Source of the DNA: Brachionus manjavacas
Taxonomy: Eukaryota; Rotifera; Eurotatoria; Ploima; Brachionidae
Assembly: GCA_019054805.1 (NCBI GenBank)
Contig: JAHQIY010000007.1
Coordinates: 2,237,501-2,301,500 of the forward strand
DNA: 64,000 nt
Reading direction: 5' to 3'
Part shown: piece by piece, positions 11,566 through 23,400 of the stretch
Layout: each line of letters begins with the position of its first letter
Numbering within the stretch: position 1 is the first letter of the stretch
The notes under the pieces: generated by a model
What the model was told of the DNA's origin: nothing
Seen by the model: only the letters and a program-made list of their open reading frames with translations
Databases searched by the model: none
Translations under genes and position numbers: made by a program

Positions 11566-14500
11566 ATGATTGTGAATTGTCGTCGTGTGTTAATATTTTT
11601 GCTTATTATAAACCAATTTTGGCGAATGTCCGCTTTTCGACGATTTTATAATGGAAGAAAGCGTCGCGAAAATTTGTGCCCCATCGAGTATGAGTCATGC
11701 TGGTGCGAGTATACCAATCCAAAATACGCAAATGAACCAGAGCTTATGACTAACATTGGATCATATTCACCAGCAATTATGATCAATTGCAATTTTCACC
11801 AAGATGAATCTAACACAAAAAAAATACTGAATAAAACGTTTGACCAAATACCTAAAATGTCATCAAGTAGCTCAATAGTAAGACAAAAACATTTGTCTTC
11901 TATCACTCATTTAGATTTGTCAAGAACTGAAATTTTTGAATTCCCATCTGATGCATTTCAGGTAAGCAGAAAATCTTTATAAATTTTTAACAATTCTTCT
12001 TAAATTATTAACAATAACGACATAATTTTTAGCTCAATAACCCATGTCTTCTCTTCTTTTATTTTTGGACAGATTAAATTTCAATTTTTGAAATCATACA
12101 CAACACATTGATAAAAACAATACCTTTAAATTTTATCAAAAAAAAACACCAAAAATATGACTTGGTTATTTAAATTTGATGATCATGAAAATTTAGCAGA
12201 TTTAAGTTGATTATAAAAATTAATTTTTTTTTCTTAACTTTATTTTTTTTTACGCAGAAATAATTTTTAATATTCGTCTTATAAATTGGTTTAATTTTTT
12301 GAGTTTGAATTACTAAATGCATCCAATGTTGAAATAACATTGAAAAAGTGCGATGTTTCAAATGTTTTTTCCGTATCAAATAAAATAATAATTTTAAGTT
12401 GAAATTTCAAGCATTTTCATATTTGAAATTAAACTCTCTAGTGTAATGAGAATGAGTTTAATTTTTATTTTGAAATTTGAAAATAATATTGAAAATTCTT
12501 TTTTAATTTTTAAATAATTCATTTATTTAATTGTTTTCCGAGCAAATGCTCATTCAGGCCAGAAACAAATGAAAAAACTAAAAATATAGTTAAATAATAT
12601 AAAATTAAATAAATAAAAAAATTAAAAATGAGCATTAAAAAGAAAAAAAATAGATAAATAATTCATTTTGATAAAATTTTTTATTCAATTAATTAAAAAT
12701 TGAATCTAGTCGGTTAGGTGAACCATAGTTCACTTATTATCCGAAAAATTCATGTTCTCAGGTTCTCAAAGGACTGAGGGTTCACCAAATTTTTTTGTTC
12801 AAAATTTAATTAGACGAACAATTTTTAGATTATGTGAACAAATTGAATAAAGCTCAACAATTAATAGAATGCCTTATTCTCGAAACTGATAAAAAAATCA
12901 GTTTTTAGTTTTTTAGTTGTTTTTTTTTAGTTTTTTTTTTTGGAGGAGTTTTAGAAATAGCATTTGCTCTGATCAGTTTGACTTGGTATTACCCTTTCAA
13001 CAATCTCAAATACCCAAATGCACTTTCTACTTAAATCTTTGGTTTTCAGCATAGGTAATAAAAATTAAAGAAAATTAAAATAAATTTTTCACCCTTCAAG
13101 TGCTTGACTTTGGGGGACATAGATTCATCTTTTTCGCAAAATTTACCAAGTCAGCTCAAATTTAAATTCTATATGTAATTAGTTTTTCTATCTAATTTTT
13201 TTTTATTACTTAAGCTTTAGATGAAAAAATTTTTGAATAATTTAACAATTTTCAGATCAGGTGAAGTTCATAAAACCATAAAAACAAAAATTGTTCCATT
13301 AACAGGTAAACTATAGTTTATCTAACTGATAAGAACCGAAAGACTTTGTTTTTTTCGTATAAAATTTTGACATTGGTGATAATTGACTTTCGTTTAGTTC
13401 ATTTTAACAAATACTCAAGTGAAAAATGTAAAACACAGCGTAGATAGTTTTTTAAACTAAAAATATTATCTTTAAAAAACATTAGATCACAAACCTTAAG
13501 TCAAAATTTATAAAAAAACTCAAAGTTTTTCATGTTTGCAATATTAACTTGAAATTATTTTTTTTTTTTGAAAATGAAAAAAATATTTGAAACACCGGTT
13601 TTGTGAAATTCAGTACAAAATCATAAAAAGAACAGAAAAAATGTAAAAAAATTGAATAACTTTTTTTCTAAAGGTTTAATCTTAGTTCTGTAAATGCAAC
13701 AAAGTGCAACTTTCAAAGTTGCATCAAATATCAAAGCCTTCTAAATTTGCAGAGTAATGCAGAAATTAAATTTCAATATAATCGAGCGTGATGAATTTTG
13801 CAGAGATCCTGCACACCATTAGCAGACTTTTACAGTTGATGCAACTTTGAATGTTGCACCATGCTGCATTTACAGAATTTATTTTAAACTTTTAGATATG
13901 AAGTTATTAAATTTTTTAATACTTTGTTCTGTTCTTTTGTACTGAACTTCATAAAACCTGAAACATCGCACTTTTTCAATGTTATTTGAACATTGGATAC
14001 ATTTTGTAATTCAAACACAAAAAATTATACCAATTGTAAAACAAAATTTTATTTACTTTGGGCTGAAAAGAAGGACTAAGGACTACAAAAGCATATTTTC
14101 AAAGTAAAATTTAATGTTTACACCAGAACTTACAATTTTTTTTAATCTTTTAGACCAGATAAGTTTCTCTTTTTTATTTCTCTTATTTATTTGTTAACCG
14201 AGCTTAAACTCCTTTTGATTATTTTAACATTTTTTTAAAAAATTAAAACAGTTAAAACTGCTGAATCTAAAGGCAAAATTAAGCAAAATATAGGAAAAAA
14301 TGTTAAAATTTTATTTTACATTAACATTTTTAATACTGTTTAATTATCATTTAAAAGTTCTTCATTTCAAGATTTATGCAATATTTTTGAAATTAAATTT
14401 TGAAGAAAAAAGTTGGATTAATTTTGTTGGGTCTTTATTTTATTTGGCTTTGGATATTGAAAAAAAGTCTTAAAAACTTTTAAAGGTTCTAAGTGTTAAA

Positions 14501-16717
14501 TTAAATTTTTGATGTCTGAAAATCTCTGCAAATATTTTATGGTAAATAATTTTTACCTATTTTTATTTTTTGCAAAAAAAAAATAACTAAAAGACTGAGT
14601 TTAGAACAAAATTTTTAATTTATTACATTTTTAGAAAAATATAACACTAATTAATTAATAATTAACTTTTGTTTTTTTGATTGTATAAGAGTTCCATTTC
14701 AATCAATTATGTCTTAATAAATTAAAATGGTGATAAATTTATAAATTTTTAAAATTTTCAAAAATAAAAAGGTTTAAACAAAATACCGCATGATGTAAAT
14801 AAAAGAAAAAAAAACATATGTAATATTCAAATTGATTATTGATTTTGTTTGCCTAAAAAAAAAATCTAATTATTGAAGCAAGTCAAACTCCTGACTTGCA
14901 CATGACTTGTGACTTTTGACTTTTTTTTTTACTTTTGAAAACTCTGGTTAAATCTTAAAAAATTTAAAATTTAATTAAAAAAAAAATCATCCAATATTAC
15001 GAAAAATATACAGTTTTAAATTGAACACACATTATTATTTTTTTAATTAAAAAAATTAAAAACTAGAAATTATTTATTTTTAAGGGTTTAGACGGCCTGG
15101 AAACAATTGTAGCCGAACACTGTATAAAATTAACCATCATTCGCATGTTTGCTTTCCGAAATCTTCCTCAATTAAAAACATTAATAATAGCAAATAATCC
15201 GAATTTAATTGATCTAGAACCTCACTCTTTTGGCAGTTTAAAAAATTTGAATTTTCTATCGCTAGTAAATAACAAACTTTCGTTTATTGACGGCTACGTA
15301 TTCAGCACCAGTTGGTCTATAAAAATAATTGACTTGATCGGAAACCCATTAAAAGTAATTCTCTAAAATATCTTTAATTTTTAGCAATGTGAATTTCAGA
15401 ACAAAAAATAACAGAACAAATTTTGAAGGTCATTGAAAATTGGTTCTTTAAAATGTATCGCTCAAATCCAGTCTCGACAAATATTCAAATTATCTTTAAT
15501 AAATTTCTTAAAAAATATATTAAAAATTTGTCACTAATTTTAAGCCCTCAAAAAAAATTTGTTAAAGATAATTTGAATATTTTTTGCTTTAAAATTCACT
15601 GTGCTTTTTTTTTTTAAATTTATTAATTATTTTTTTAAAGAGGATAAAAAGTCACGCTTTCGATGGTCTTCGAAATGTGACAGACTTGTTGATTTCAATA
15701 GAACAAAAAAAATCTCCTATTGAAATAATTGAAGGAGACGCATTTATTTCAACGGCCTTTGTTGATAATTTATTTCTTGATGGTATATCTGCGAAAGTAA
15801 TCAAGACAAACACGTTCCGTGGTTTGTCATTTTGCAAAAATTTGCACTTGTCCAATTCTTTTGTGGAAGAAATTGAGTCTAATGCTTTTTTTCGCACAAA
15901 TAACATTGAAATTCTTAATTTAAAAAATTCAAAATTAAAACTCATTCATAAAGATGCCTTTAAGGGCATATTTAACATAAAAACAATCGATCTAAGAGGA
16001 AATTATTTGCGAATGATCAATCGAAGTTCTTTTGAACAATTGATTGCTCCTAAAATAAAAAGAGAGAAGAATATCATTGTCAATGAAACACTTAGAGTAT
16101 TTGAAATTGAAAACAATAATTTTGTCGTGGACAAGATATTATTTGAGCAAAATCCGATTCAATGTGATTGCAATTTAAAATGGATTTTGGACAACAAGTT
16201 AAATCAAGAGTTCATGCAATTGCCAGAGATATGTGCCGGACCCCGAGGCTATGACTGTCTTAGAGTGCAAGATTTAGATAGTCAGAATTTAAATTGTGAC
16301 ATGTTGAATTCATTTAATAAACTTCCATGCGAAGATATAATTTTCGATGCCACAAGTAATATGGATTCCAGCAAAATTTTCGATTATGGAAATGTTGGAA
16401 CAGAACCTTTTACAACAAGCGAAGAAAAGAAACAAGGAGAAGAGAACGGACAAGATGAATATATTTATGAGTTTGAATATCCTAGGAATTTACCAAGGAA
16501 TGACATTTCATCTTCAAAAATGTTTTATTCGACTACCAGTGTTACTTGGTCGAAAGAAAAGCAAACGAATGAACAAGAGTCGTTTCTTGAAGGTTTGCTA
16601 AATCAAAGTCTAGGTTTAAGTAATTGTTCGAAAAGTCTCATCACTAGTTGGAATTGTTTAATTATTCTCATTGTTTTTTGTTCCATAACTTTTTTTAACT
16701 ACCTGTATATTCATTGA
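11566..16717 (+). CDS. leucine-rich-repeat cell-surface protein, probably GPI- or tail-anchored
   Basis: Three exons, all phase 0: 11566-11961, 15085-15354 and 15641-16717, giving 580 residues. Boundaries are CAG|GTAAGC, taag|GG, AAA|GTAATT and aaag|AGG, and the leucine-repeat phasing continues across both junctions. Residues 1-24 look like a signal peptide (FLLIINQFW core). A cysteine-rich N-terminal cap (C-x6-C-x-C, then C near 75) precedes irregular LRRs from about 113 to 390, with segments such as LKTLIIANNPNLIDLEPHSF. An LRR C-terminal cap follows at about 393-443 (NPIQCDCNLKWIL). Then comes an acidic Ser/Thr-rich stalk and a terminal hydrophobic segment (about 555-578) with almost nothing after it, which suggests GPI attachment or a tail anchor. 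The family is typical of neuronal and epithelial adhesion or recognition proteins. The orthologue is not recognised. AATAAA lies at 16765. A two-codon upstream ORF overlaps the start. The 3.1 kb first intron hosts nested transposons. Confidence 0.85.
12286..14033. mobile_element. long-TIR DNA element, copy 2, in LRR gene intron 1
   Basis: Same family as 3049-4385 but inserted in reverse. Ends TTGGTTTAATT and AATTATACCAA; the flanks TTATAAA (12279-12285) and TTGTAAA (14034-14040) match at 6 of 7 bases and may be the target-site duplication. It carries the reversed LINE tail (12519-12560) and the GGTGAACCATAGTTCAC subterminal repeat. A separate fold-back element is inserted at 13597-13958. No coding capacity is seen. 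Confidence 0.8.
13597..13958. mobile_element. nested fold-back element inside the long-TIR element
   Basis: It interrupts the right terminal repeat of the host element, whose uninterrupted form is known from three other ends (TTTGAAACATCGCAC). Ends are GGTTTTGTGAAATTCAGTAC and, on the other strand, GGTTTTATGAAGTTCAGTAC. Flanks TGAAACAC and TGAAACAT form a 7-8 bp target-site duplication. The interior is also palindromic (TGCAACTTTCAAAGTTGCAT and TGCAACTTTGAATGTTGCA). No open frame. Confidence 0.8.
14183..14212 (-). repeat. LINE 3'-tail module, minus strand
   Basis: On the minus strand AAGGAGTTTAAGCTCGGTTAACAAATAAATA follows the order of the tail at 46474-46525. It lies in the LRR intron outside the DNA element. 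The rest of the LINE is not recognisable. Confidence 0.5.
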
Positions 16718-17029
16718 AGTTTTAGTTTAAAATATTTTTTTTTAACAATTTTTCCGATTTGGTAAATAAAATTTAATAATAATAAAAATTTTTTTGGGCT
16801 AAATTTTAATGTGATTGGAAATTTTTAGATTACGGGAGAAATTTACCACGAGTCATTTTTTTGTAACTAGGAAAATCAGAGTGCTTCTTTTGATTATTAT
16901 ATTTTTTCCAAAATATTTTTTTAAGTTTTATTTAGCCAAGGAGGCTGTCTTTGTTTTCTCAATTTTTTAAATGGAATACATTTGAAACATCAATCCTTTA
17001 AAATATTTATAAAAGTGCTATAACTGCCT

Positions 17030-17760
17030 TGTGTAAGTCTTTAATTCTTTTGTTCCAATATATTTCGCTTGGCATTACTCTTAGTTTGTCGTAGTCTCCA
17101 AAACTAAAATTTGGTATTCCACTTTCAAAACATCCCTCTGTTTCAATTACCAAATCAAAATCCTACATTATGACTAAATGGCCTTGTTCAGTATAACTCA
17201 ATGTTGAATCAAAACTAACCTCTAATAAATTTTTATCATCGTCTACATTAACTCGATCTAAGACGTTTTTTATTTAGTTAACTCTTTTAAAAGAGGGTTT
17301 ATCAATTATTTGGCTAAAGAAGCTGTCCTGCAAGCATTTAACAAATTCTGATGCGCTCTGATCGTTAATCTCTAACCACATAGACCCGTTTTCCCACTTA
17401 ATGTTTGGATAATTAAAGTTTCCTGCTACTACTAATGAGTCAAATTCTCTGTCAGTAAATAAACCACTTGCCTTTTTGATTAAATTATCAATTTTTTTAT
17501 TAAGTTTCATTATTAAGTTGATGAATTTGGAGGTCTGTATAATCTTTTGGCCAGTGATTTCTAGTCCCCACCAAACGCTCTCTAAGTCTTGGTCAATTTC
17601 CAACTTATTTGTTACTTCATTAGATTAAATCGAATTGTTGATGTATATGCAAACTCCTCCACCTCAGGTTGCCCTGTCCTTTCTATAATTACTAAATCCA
17701 TCAATTTGTGCAATTGATGGATCCTTAAACCATGTATAGCTAATCAAGGCTTATAAAATT
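17030..17760 (-). pseudogene. decayed LINE endonuclease domain
   Basis: The minus strand shows pieces of a non-LTR retrotransposon apurinic-type endonuclease in order: GGGVCIYIN near 17640-17660, then an open stretch 17603-17274 with SLVVAGNFNYPNIKWEN. This corresponds to the family's V.GDFN.P.I.W segment, with the catalytic-region Asp replaced by Asn. Stops and frame changes interrupt it on both sides. No RT follows on this strand. Confidence 0.75.
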
Positions 17761-17884
17761 ATTATTATTGTAAGCTTGATTATATGTAATACTGTTATTT
17801 AGAGTTAAATACATTTGATTATTATTATTTTGAAGAATTTGATCATTTACTTTAGTTGCATCGAGTCAATTTGACGAGTCAAAT

Positions 17885-18463
17885 TCTAGGCCGATTACCC
17901 TAAATTCACTCCCCTTTAAGATCATGGAACGAATCATTAGAGACTTGATGATGGAACACCTCCTCAGCAATAAACTAATTGCTCCCGAGGATCATAGTTT
18001 TGTCCTAAATAAATAGACAATGACCGATCTACTGTAAACAGCAGACAGAATAAGCAAGGGTATTGACAATGGTTGGATTTCGCCAAAGCGTTTGACAAAG
18101 TGTCTCACGAGTCCTTTTTACTAAAGTGTCTCGATACGGTTTCGTGGATCGCTTGGTGAAGTGGATCGAGAAAGCAGCTACTTGCAATACGATATGTAGC
18201 GGAATGGAAAGAAGTTAGTAGTGTAGTCACTAAGGCCAGTCATCAAGGACATCAAAGATATGTCTGATATAATGATATAGTAAACCACGTCATTAAACTA
18301 TTTTCGGACGACAGCGAGCTCATCGGGACCATCCGTAATATAAACGACCTAGCATTCCCGTAACAAGACCTTGCGGTACTCACTAAATGGTCCACAGATT
18401 GACAGATGCTGTTCAGCTCAAGAGCATACTCAGCGCATGAGCATACTGGACGTATGAAGGTAT
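17885..18463 (+). pseudogene. decayed LINE reverse-transcriptase fragment
   Basis: Frames read ITLNSLPFKIMERIIRDLMM, then LISP/LIAPEDHSF, then DFAKAFDKVSHESFLLKCLD, then LFSDDSELIGT, which are the ordered fingers and palm landmarks of a CR1/Jockey-type RT. In-frame stops and frameshifts show it is dead. The YADD-like box is FSDD. Its orientation is opposite to the endonuclease fragment at 17030-17760, so it is a different copy. GC content is clearly above the surroundings, and sequence of similar composition continues after the inserted element to about 18960. Confidence 0.8.
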
Positions 18464-18743
18464 CAGACTTGTTTTTAAGTCACAGTTTTAAGTCTAAGTC
18501 ACAAAAATTTAAGTCAAAGTTATGACTTAAAAATTTTTTTTAATTTTTTTAGTGAAGTTTAGTCGAATCAACTAATTTTCTGATTTTAAAACTAAACTTT
18601 TTTTGGGTTAAAATAAAAAACCATATTTATTTTTTAGTTTAAAAATCAGATAATTAGTTCCCTTGACTAAACTTCACTAAAAAAAAAAAAATTTAGTCAT
18701 TGGCTTGACTTGACTTAAGACTTGTGACTTAAAAACAACTCTG
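18464..18743. mobile_element. hAT-like fold-back MITE with 8-bp TSD
   Basis: Flanked by GAAGGTAT at 18456-18463 and 18744-18751. Ends CAGACTTGTTTTTAAGTCAC and, on the other strand, CAGAGTTGTTTTTAAGTCAC. The whole 280-bp element is nearly palindromic, with an inner arm GTGAAGTTTAGTC repeated inverted. The CAG...CTG termini and the 8-bp duplication are the signature of the hAT superfamily. No open frame, so mobilisation would need a transposase elsewhere. It interrupts or abuts the LINE fragment. A related element lies at 39230-39752. Confidence 0.88.
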
Positions 18744-18959
18744 GAAGGTATCATGGAATACCTGGAGGTACCGAAGCCCCGGTGTTACTAAGCCTCAGCG
18801 ATCACCGGGACAGAAGCGCCGTCTACATTCCAAGGTTTCCAGAAAAGCCACACTCCAAATTATTTTTTTATGAACACTATCTTTATATTTAAAAACATTG
18901 TAAAGTACCTACCATAGACGGCTTCCTATATACTTCTCCGCAAGGCTGCTTGGAGGCGC

Positions 18960-20452
18960 TTTTTATTATTTTTTCTTTTTTAAACAATTAAATTAAAAAA
19001 GGAATTAAAAAAAAAATGTAAAATATAAAATTCAGAGCCAGGTATACACAAGTCTCAAATTATGTGATTTAATTATATTGATTGGGTATTATAAAATCCA
19101 ATCCTATTCAAAATAATTAATAAACCACCAAAGTCCAAATCTATCTGTTCTAGCACAATAAACCTTGTGGTATTTGAAACTGATAATTTAATGAAAGTTG
19201 ATGTTGAACACTGATATAATCAATAATTTTAAAAAATAATTTTAGGAACAGCAATACTTCCTACTCCAAAATTCATCTCTCGACTAATTGAAGCAAAATA
19301 TGGGGTACATTTGATAGTTCTATGATAAGAATTATTTTTTGACATTTGAACGAACTTTAGACCCGACGCCCAATTTTTAGACATGTTTTCTTTCATCCAC
19401 AACGAGAACAAATTTTAATATCAGCATAAATTCAATTAATATAGCCTAAGCGAATTTTTGGACTATCATTATGTATTATGTTAAGAAGTTCTGAATGTTG
19501 GTTCTGATTTCATCCCAGCATACTTTACTTGTTAGCACATTTTTTGCTGAAAAAAATACCTGCCTTTTTAAAACAATCAAAAAAGTGTTTAGCATACTAA
19601 ATTTTTGAAATCAATAAAAAATTTTACATAAAAAATAAATTAAATTTAAGTAAATTCTTAAAAAAAAATTACTTAAATTATTCATCAATGCACTCTTTCA
19701 TTTTTTCAGACTACCAAGCTTGAGTTTGTTCACAAAACTATTATACTCTTGTAATCATCTTATTTTCAACAAATTACCAATACACATTTTAGATTAAAAA
19801 AATTTTAAATTGCGAGTTTAAGATAAATTTTAATCTCGTCTCTAGCTTTAAAACTTATTATCTTGTTATTCCCATTTCGAATGCTTTTTGGCGAATTGTT
19901 TGCACTTGCTGCCGTGAGATGATTAAAGTGAAAATTTGGAAAGCCCTTCCACTCTTGTTAATCAGATTTAGTATGTTATTAAGTTGTTTGGTATGTTAAA
20001 AATGAAAGTATGGGGAGATGAATATTAGGTATGCTGAAAAATTTTGCTAGTATGTTAATAAGTTTTATCGGTATGCTAAAACAACAATCCCAAACTTTGA
20101 ATGCTTGAAATGTTTCCATTAGCCACTGTATCTTGGTCTGGCTAAGTAGAATTAATAAATGTACCATTTTTTGATTTAAAATTTTATTAAAAAAAATCAA
20201 AGATTTGATTTAGAAATTATAAATTATTAGAATCAATTTAATCTTTAAAATTTTCATATGTATTTGATTGGACCAAGCTAATAGATATTTACACTAGATA
20301 ATACATTAAGATTCAAGAAAAAGAATATAGGATAATAAATTTTCCATATTTTAGTCATTTTTGATAGATTAATTTGTTTTTTGCTTTAAATAATCGAACA
20401 AACAGACAACATTTAAAAACCTAATAATTTTATGAGCCTTAAAAAAATCTTT
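18960..20452. other. intergenic, including 3' flank of the protein 4.1 gene
   Basis: Mostly featureless. Between 19960 and 20100 the words GTATGTTA/GTATGCTA recur, and GCATACTAAA occurs inverted near 19590, which may be remnants of a small inverted-repeat element. No gene is supported. Confidence 0.4.
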
Positions 20453-23400
20453 CTATTCCTCAACAGATATCTCCACTTTTTCAACTTCCAAATTAGGATC
20501 TAGATCTGTGGCCATTTTGATTGCTCTCAACAAAAGCTATGAACAAAAAAATATTTTTAAATTTGAGATTAATTCAGGCTTTATTTTACCTCTTTGTCGT
20601 AAACTTCTTCATTAGTGACGTATTTTCTTGTTCTGGTTGCATCTGAGTTTGAAGAAATAGATCCGGACCTTGGTGTTTCATTTGGCCTTGCAAAAGAGCT
20701 TGCTGACGATGTTGTTTGTCTCATCGATGTCGGAAGATTTTGATTCTGTTGATCGATAACATTTTGGTATCGAGTTGAATCATTGTGACGGGCTTTCGAC
20801 CTATCAGCAGGAATCGGTGGTGGTGGTTGTCTAACTCGTGCCATTGGTTGAGGCGCCTGATTGCCACTATTCTGGTCAATTGATATAATAGAGCTATTTG
20901 CTGTCGGTAATTGCTGGCTTGAATATCTTTGGGAATGCGATGGACTCTCTGCTTGAATCGATGCATTAGATCGAATAGAAGTCTTAGTAGCTTCGGTACC
21001 CTTAAATTAATTGAACATGATAAAAAGAATTATTTTTTGTTTATTTAGAGCAGTTTTAATTTAAAAATTATAGATTGACAGCTTAATTGAATAATTTAAA
21101 ATCTTACAACTAAAATATTTAAATTTTTTTCATATTTTTCAAAATTTTTATTCAATATTTGCCTTATAAAATCACTATTTTGCTCATCATCGACTGTCTG
21201 ATCGGTCTCAGCAGCTTTAATTGAGTCAATTATTCGCTCTTGTTCTCTAGCAAATAAATTATTTACAGATTTGGCAGGTTTAGATTGAAGGTTAGTGTGA
21301 TTAGTTTTAGGCTTTAGACCCTTTTTTTTCAGAGCATCATTTAAGGATTTTTCTTCAAAAACAGACAAGTCAGATTCGATGTCAGCTAAAGGAATGTCCT
21401 AGTAAAATTGTTAATCTTAAGTTTAGAAAAATTCTTCTATCAATACCTGTAAGACAGAATTGACTGAATTGAGAGCGCTTCGATTTGAAACACTCGGAAT
21501 TCGGGCTTGATTTTGTTCTTGGCTTATTTGTCTCGCAGGAACGTACCGCTGTGGCATTTGAGGAGGCTGAGATGGTGCTGGACTGGCCAATGGAGTTGAT
21601 ATTTTGTTCATATTACTCAGCGATTCAATTGTTTTGCCCATAGGATGCTTAAATGAAGGTTGTCTATTTTCATCGTTTTGATAATTTTTATCAACACTCT
21701 TTAGGAAAAAAGAAAAAATTTATTTTAGCTATCTTTTTAAAATTTAGTGCTACTGAAAATAATAATTACAGGGATCATTCAAAATCAAAATTAATTCACT
21801 CTAAATTTCTAGTTAGAATCAACACAAACTCTCAATCGTTAAAGTCTTACTTAAAGGTTGAGAAAAAATTCACTTAAAGATGAACAGGGCTAAATTTGAA
21901 AAAAATTTAATTTTCTTTTTTTTTTTCACAATAGAAAACACACTCAAAAAAATAAATTAAAATAAAATACAAATTTGAAAAAATAGAACAAGTTATTGTC
22001 AAGTATGTATACCTAAAAAATAATATACAAAATTTTTGAAAAGTATATAAAATTGATCCTAATTTAAAACACCGATCTAGAGAAACATATAAGCTAAAAT
22101 TAATCTAGACGTGGGATGAATCAAGAATTGACTAGGAATATCAAGATAAAGATGGATTTATTAAGATACCATTAGTCAATAGATTTAAGTTTAAAATTTC
22201 GGAAAAACAAGAAAAATCTCTTGAAAATTTTTTTGACAAAATTATGAAAAGAAAAGATATTAAGCTTGTTTAAGGAAATATGAATTTTTTATTTCTAAAA
22301 AAAAACAATAGATTTTTTTTCATCAAAAGTTGACTGATTATCAGAAGAACAAGCTCAGGAAAAAAAAAAACATTTTTTTGTGCGTTTTTGAGTAAAAACG
22401 CGTAGTTACTTTCTGGAAAAGAGCACTTGACATAATAAAATAAAGTTAATGATCATTAAACATTATTGTTCAAACAAGGCTTTAAGTATTTGAATAACTG
22501 CAGAAGTTTCGTTCACGCACAATTGTCCATAATACTATAATTTGGATAAATATTGTTTACCTATAATCAAAAATACTTAAAACCCTCTTTAAAATAAAAT
22601 CTTTGTCATAAAGTCTAAAAAGAGACTAAAAAACAAATCAAATATATTAATTTTTTTAAAAACACCTAACAATTCAAGAATTGGAGAAAAATTATTGTTT
22701 TTTTCTTCATTTATTTTAAAACCTATTTTCAATTTCAAGTTTTATTTCTGTTTTTGACGTATTTTTTGTTCTCTTAAACAAACTTTATTCGAAAAGGTAT
22801 ATGATAATATTAAAAAAGGGAATTTTGAAATTTTATAAACTTAACAATCAAATACTTGATATTTTTGTTTTTTTAATTAAAAATAGCGATATTACTCATA
22901 TTCTAAATAAAAAATTAAATAATCTATTCAAAAAAAATCTTAAGCAAACTGGATTCAAGGAAAAAATGATTTCTTTAAATATTGTATTTAGTATTTATTA
23001 TTTTTAACTAAAAATTTGTATTAGTTGATCTGTATATAATTATCTTCAAATTTAATTTTCTTATTTTTTTCAATAAAAAGGAATCATTGAAAAAAAAATA
23101 AACTTTTTCACTAAATTAGATGCAAGGTAAAAATAATTTTTGGAAACATAACTGCTTTCTTATGGTCATTGCTAAAACCAGGATAATTAAGAAAAAAATT
23201 TAAATATAATATAAATTAATATTTGAGAGAAAATTTGCAATCTATATTTTAAAAACTATTTTTAAACACTACTTTAATAATATTAAAATTGAGATAAAAT
23301 TAAAAAAATCTTATCTAGGATAAATTTTTCAAATAAATAAACCCGAAATATTTATATTGATTTTTAAATGAAGAGACTAATTAATTAAAAAATTCAATCA

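Noticed and set aside
15423-15617. 64-codon frame inside the LRR intron 2
   Set aside because: Lies between a good donor (15355) and acceptor (15640) and is low complexity; the spliced reading restores the LRR pattern without it.
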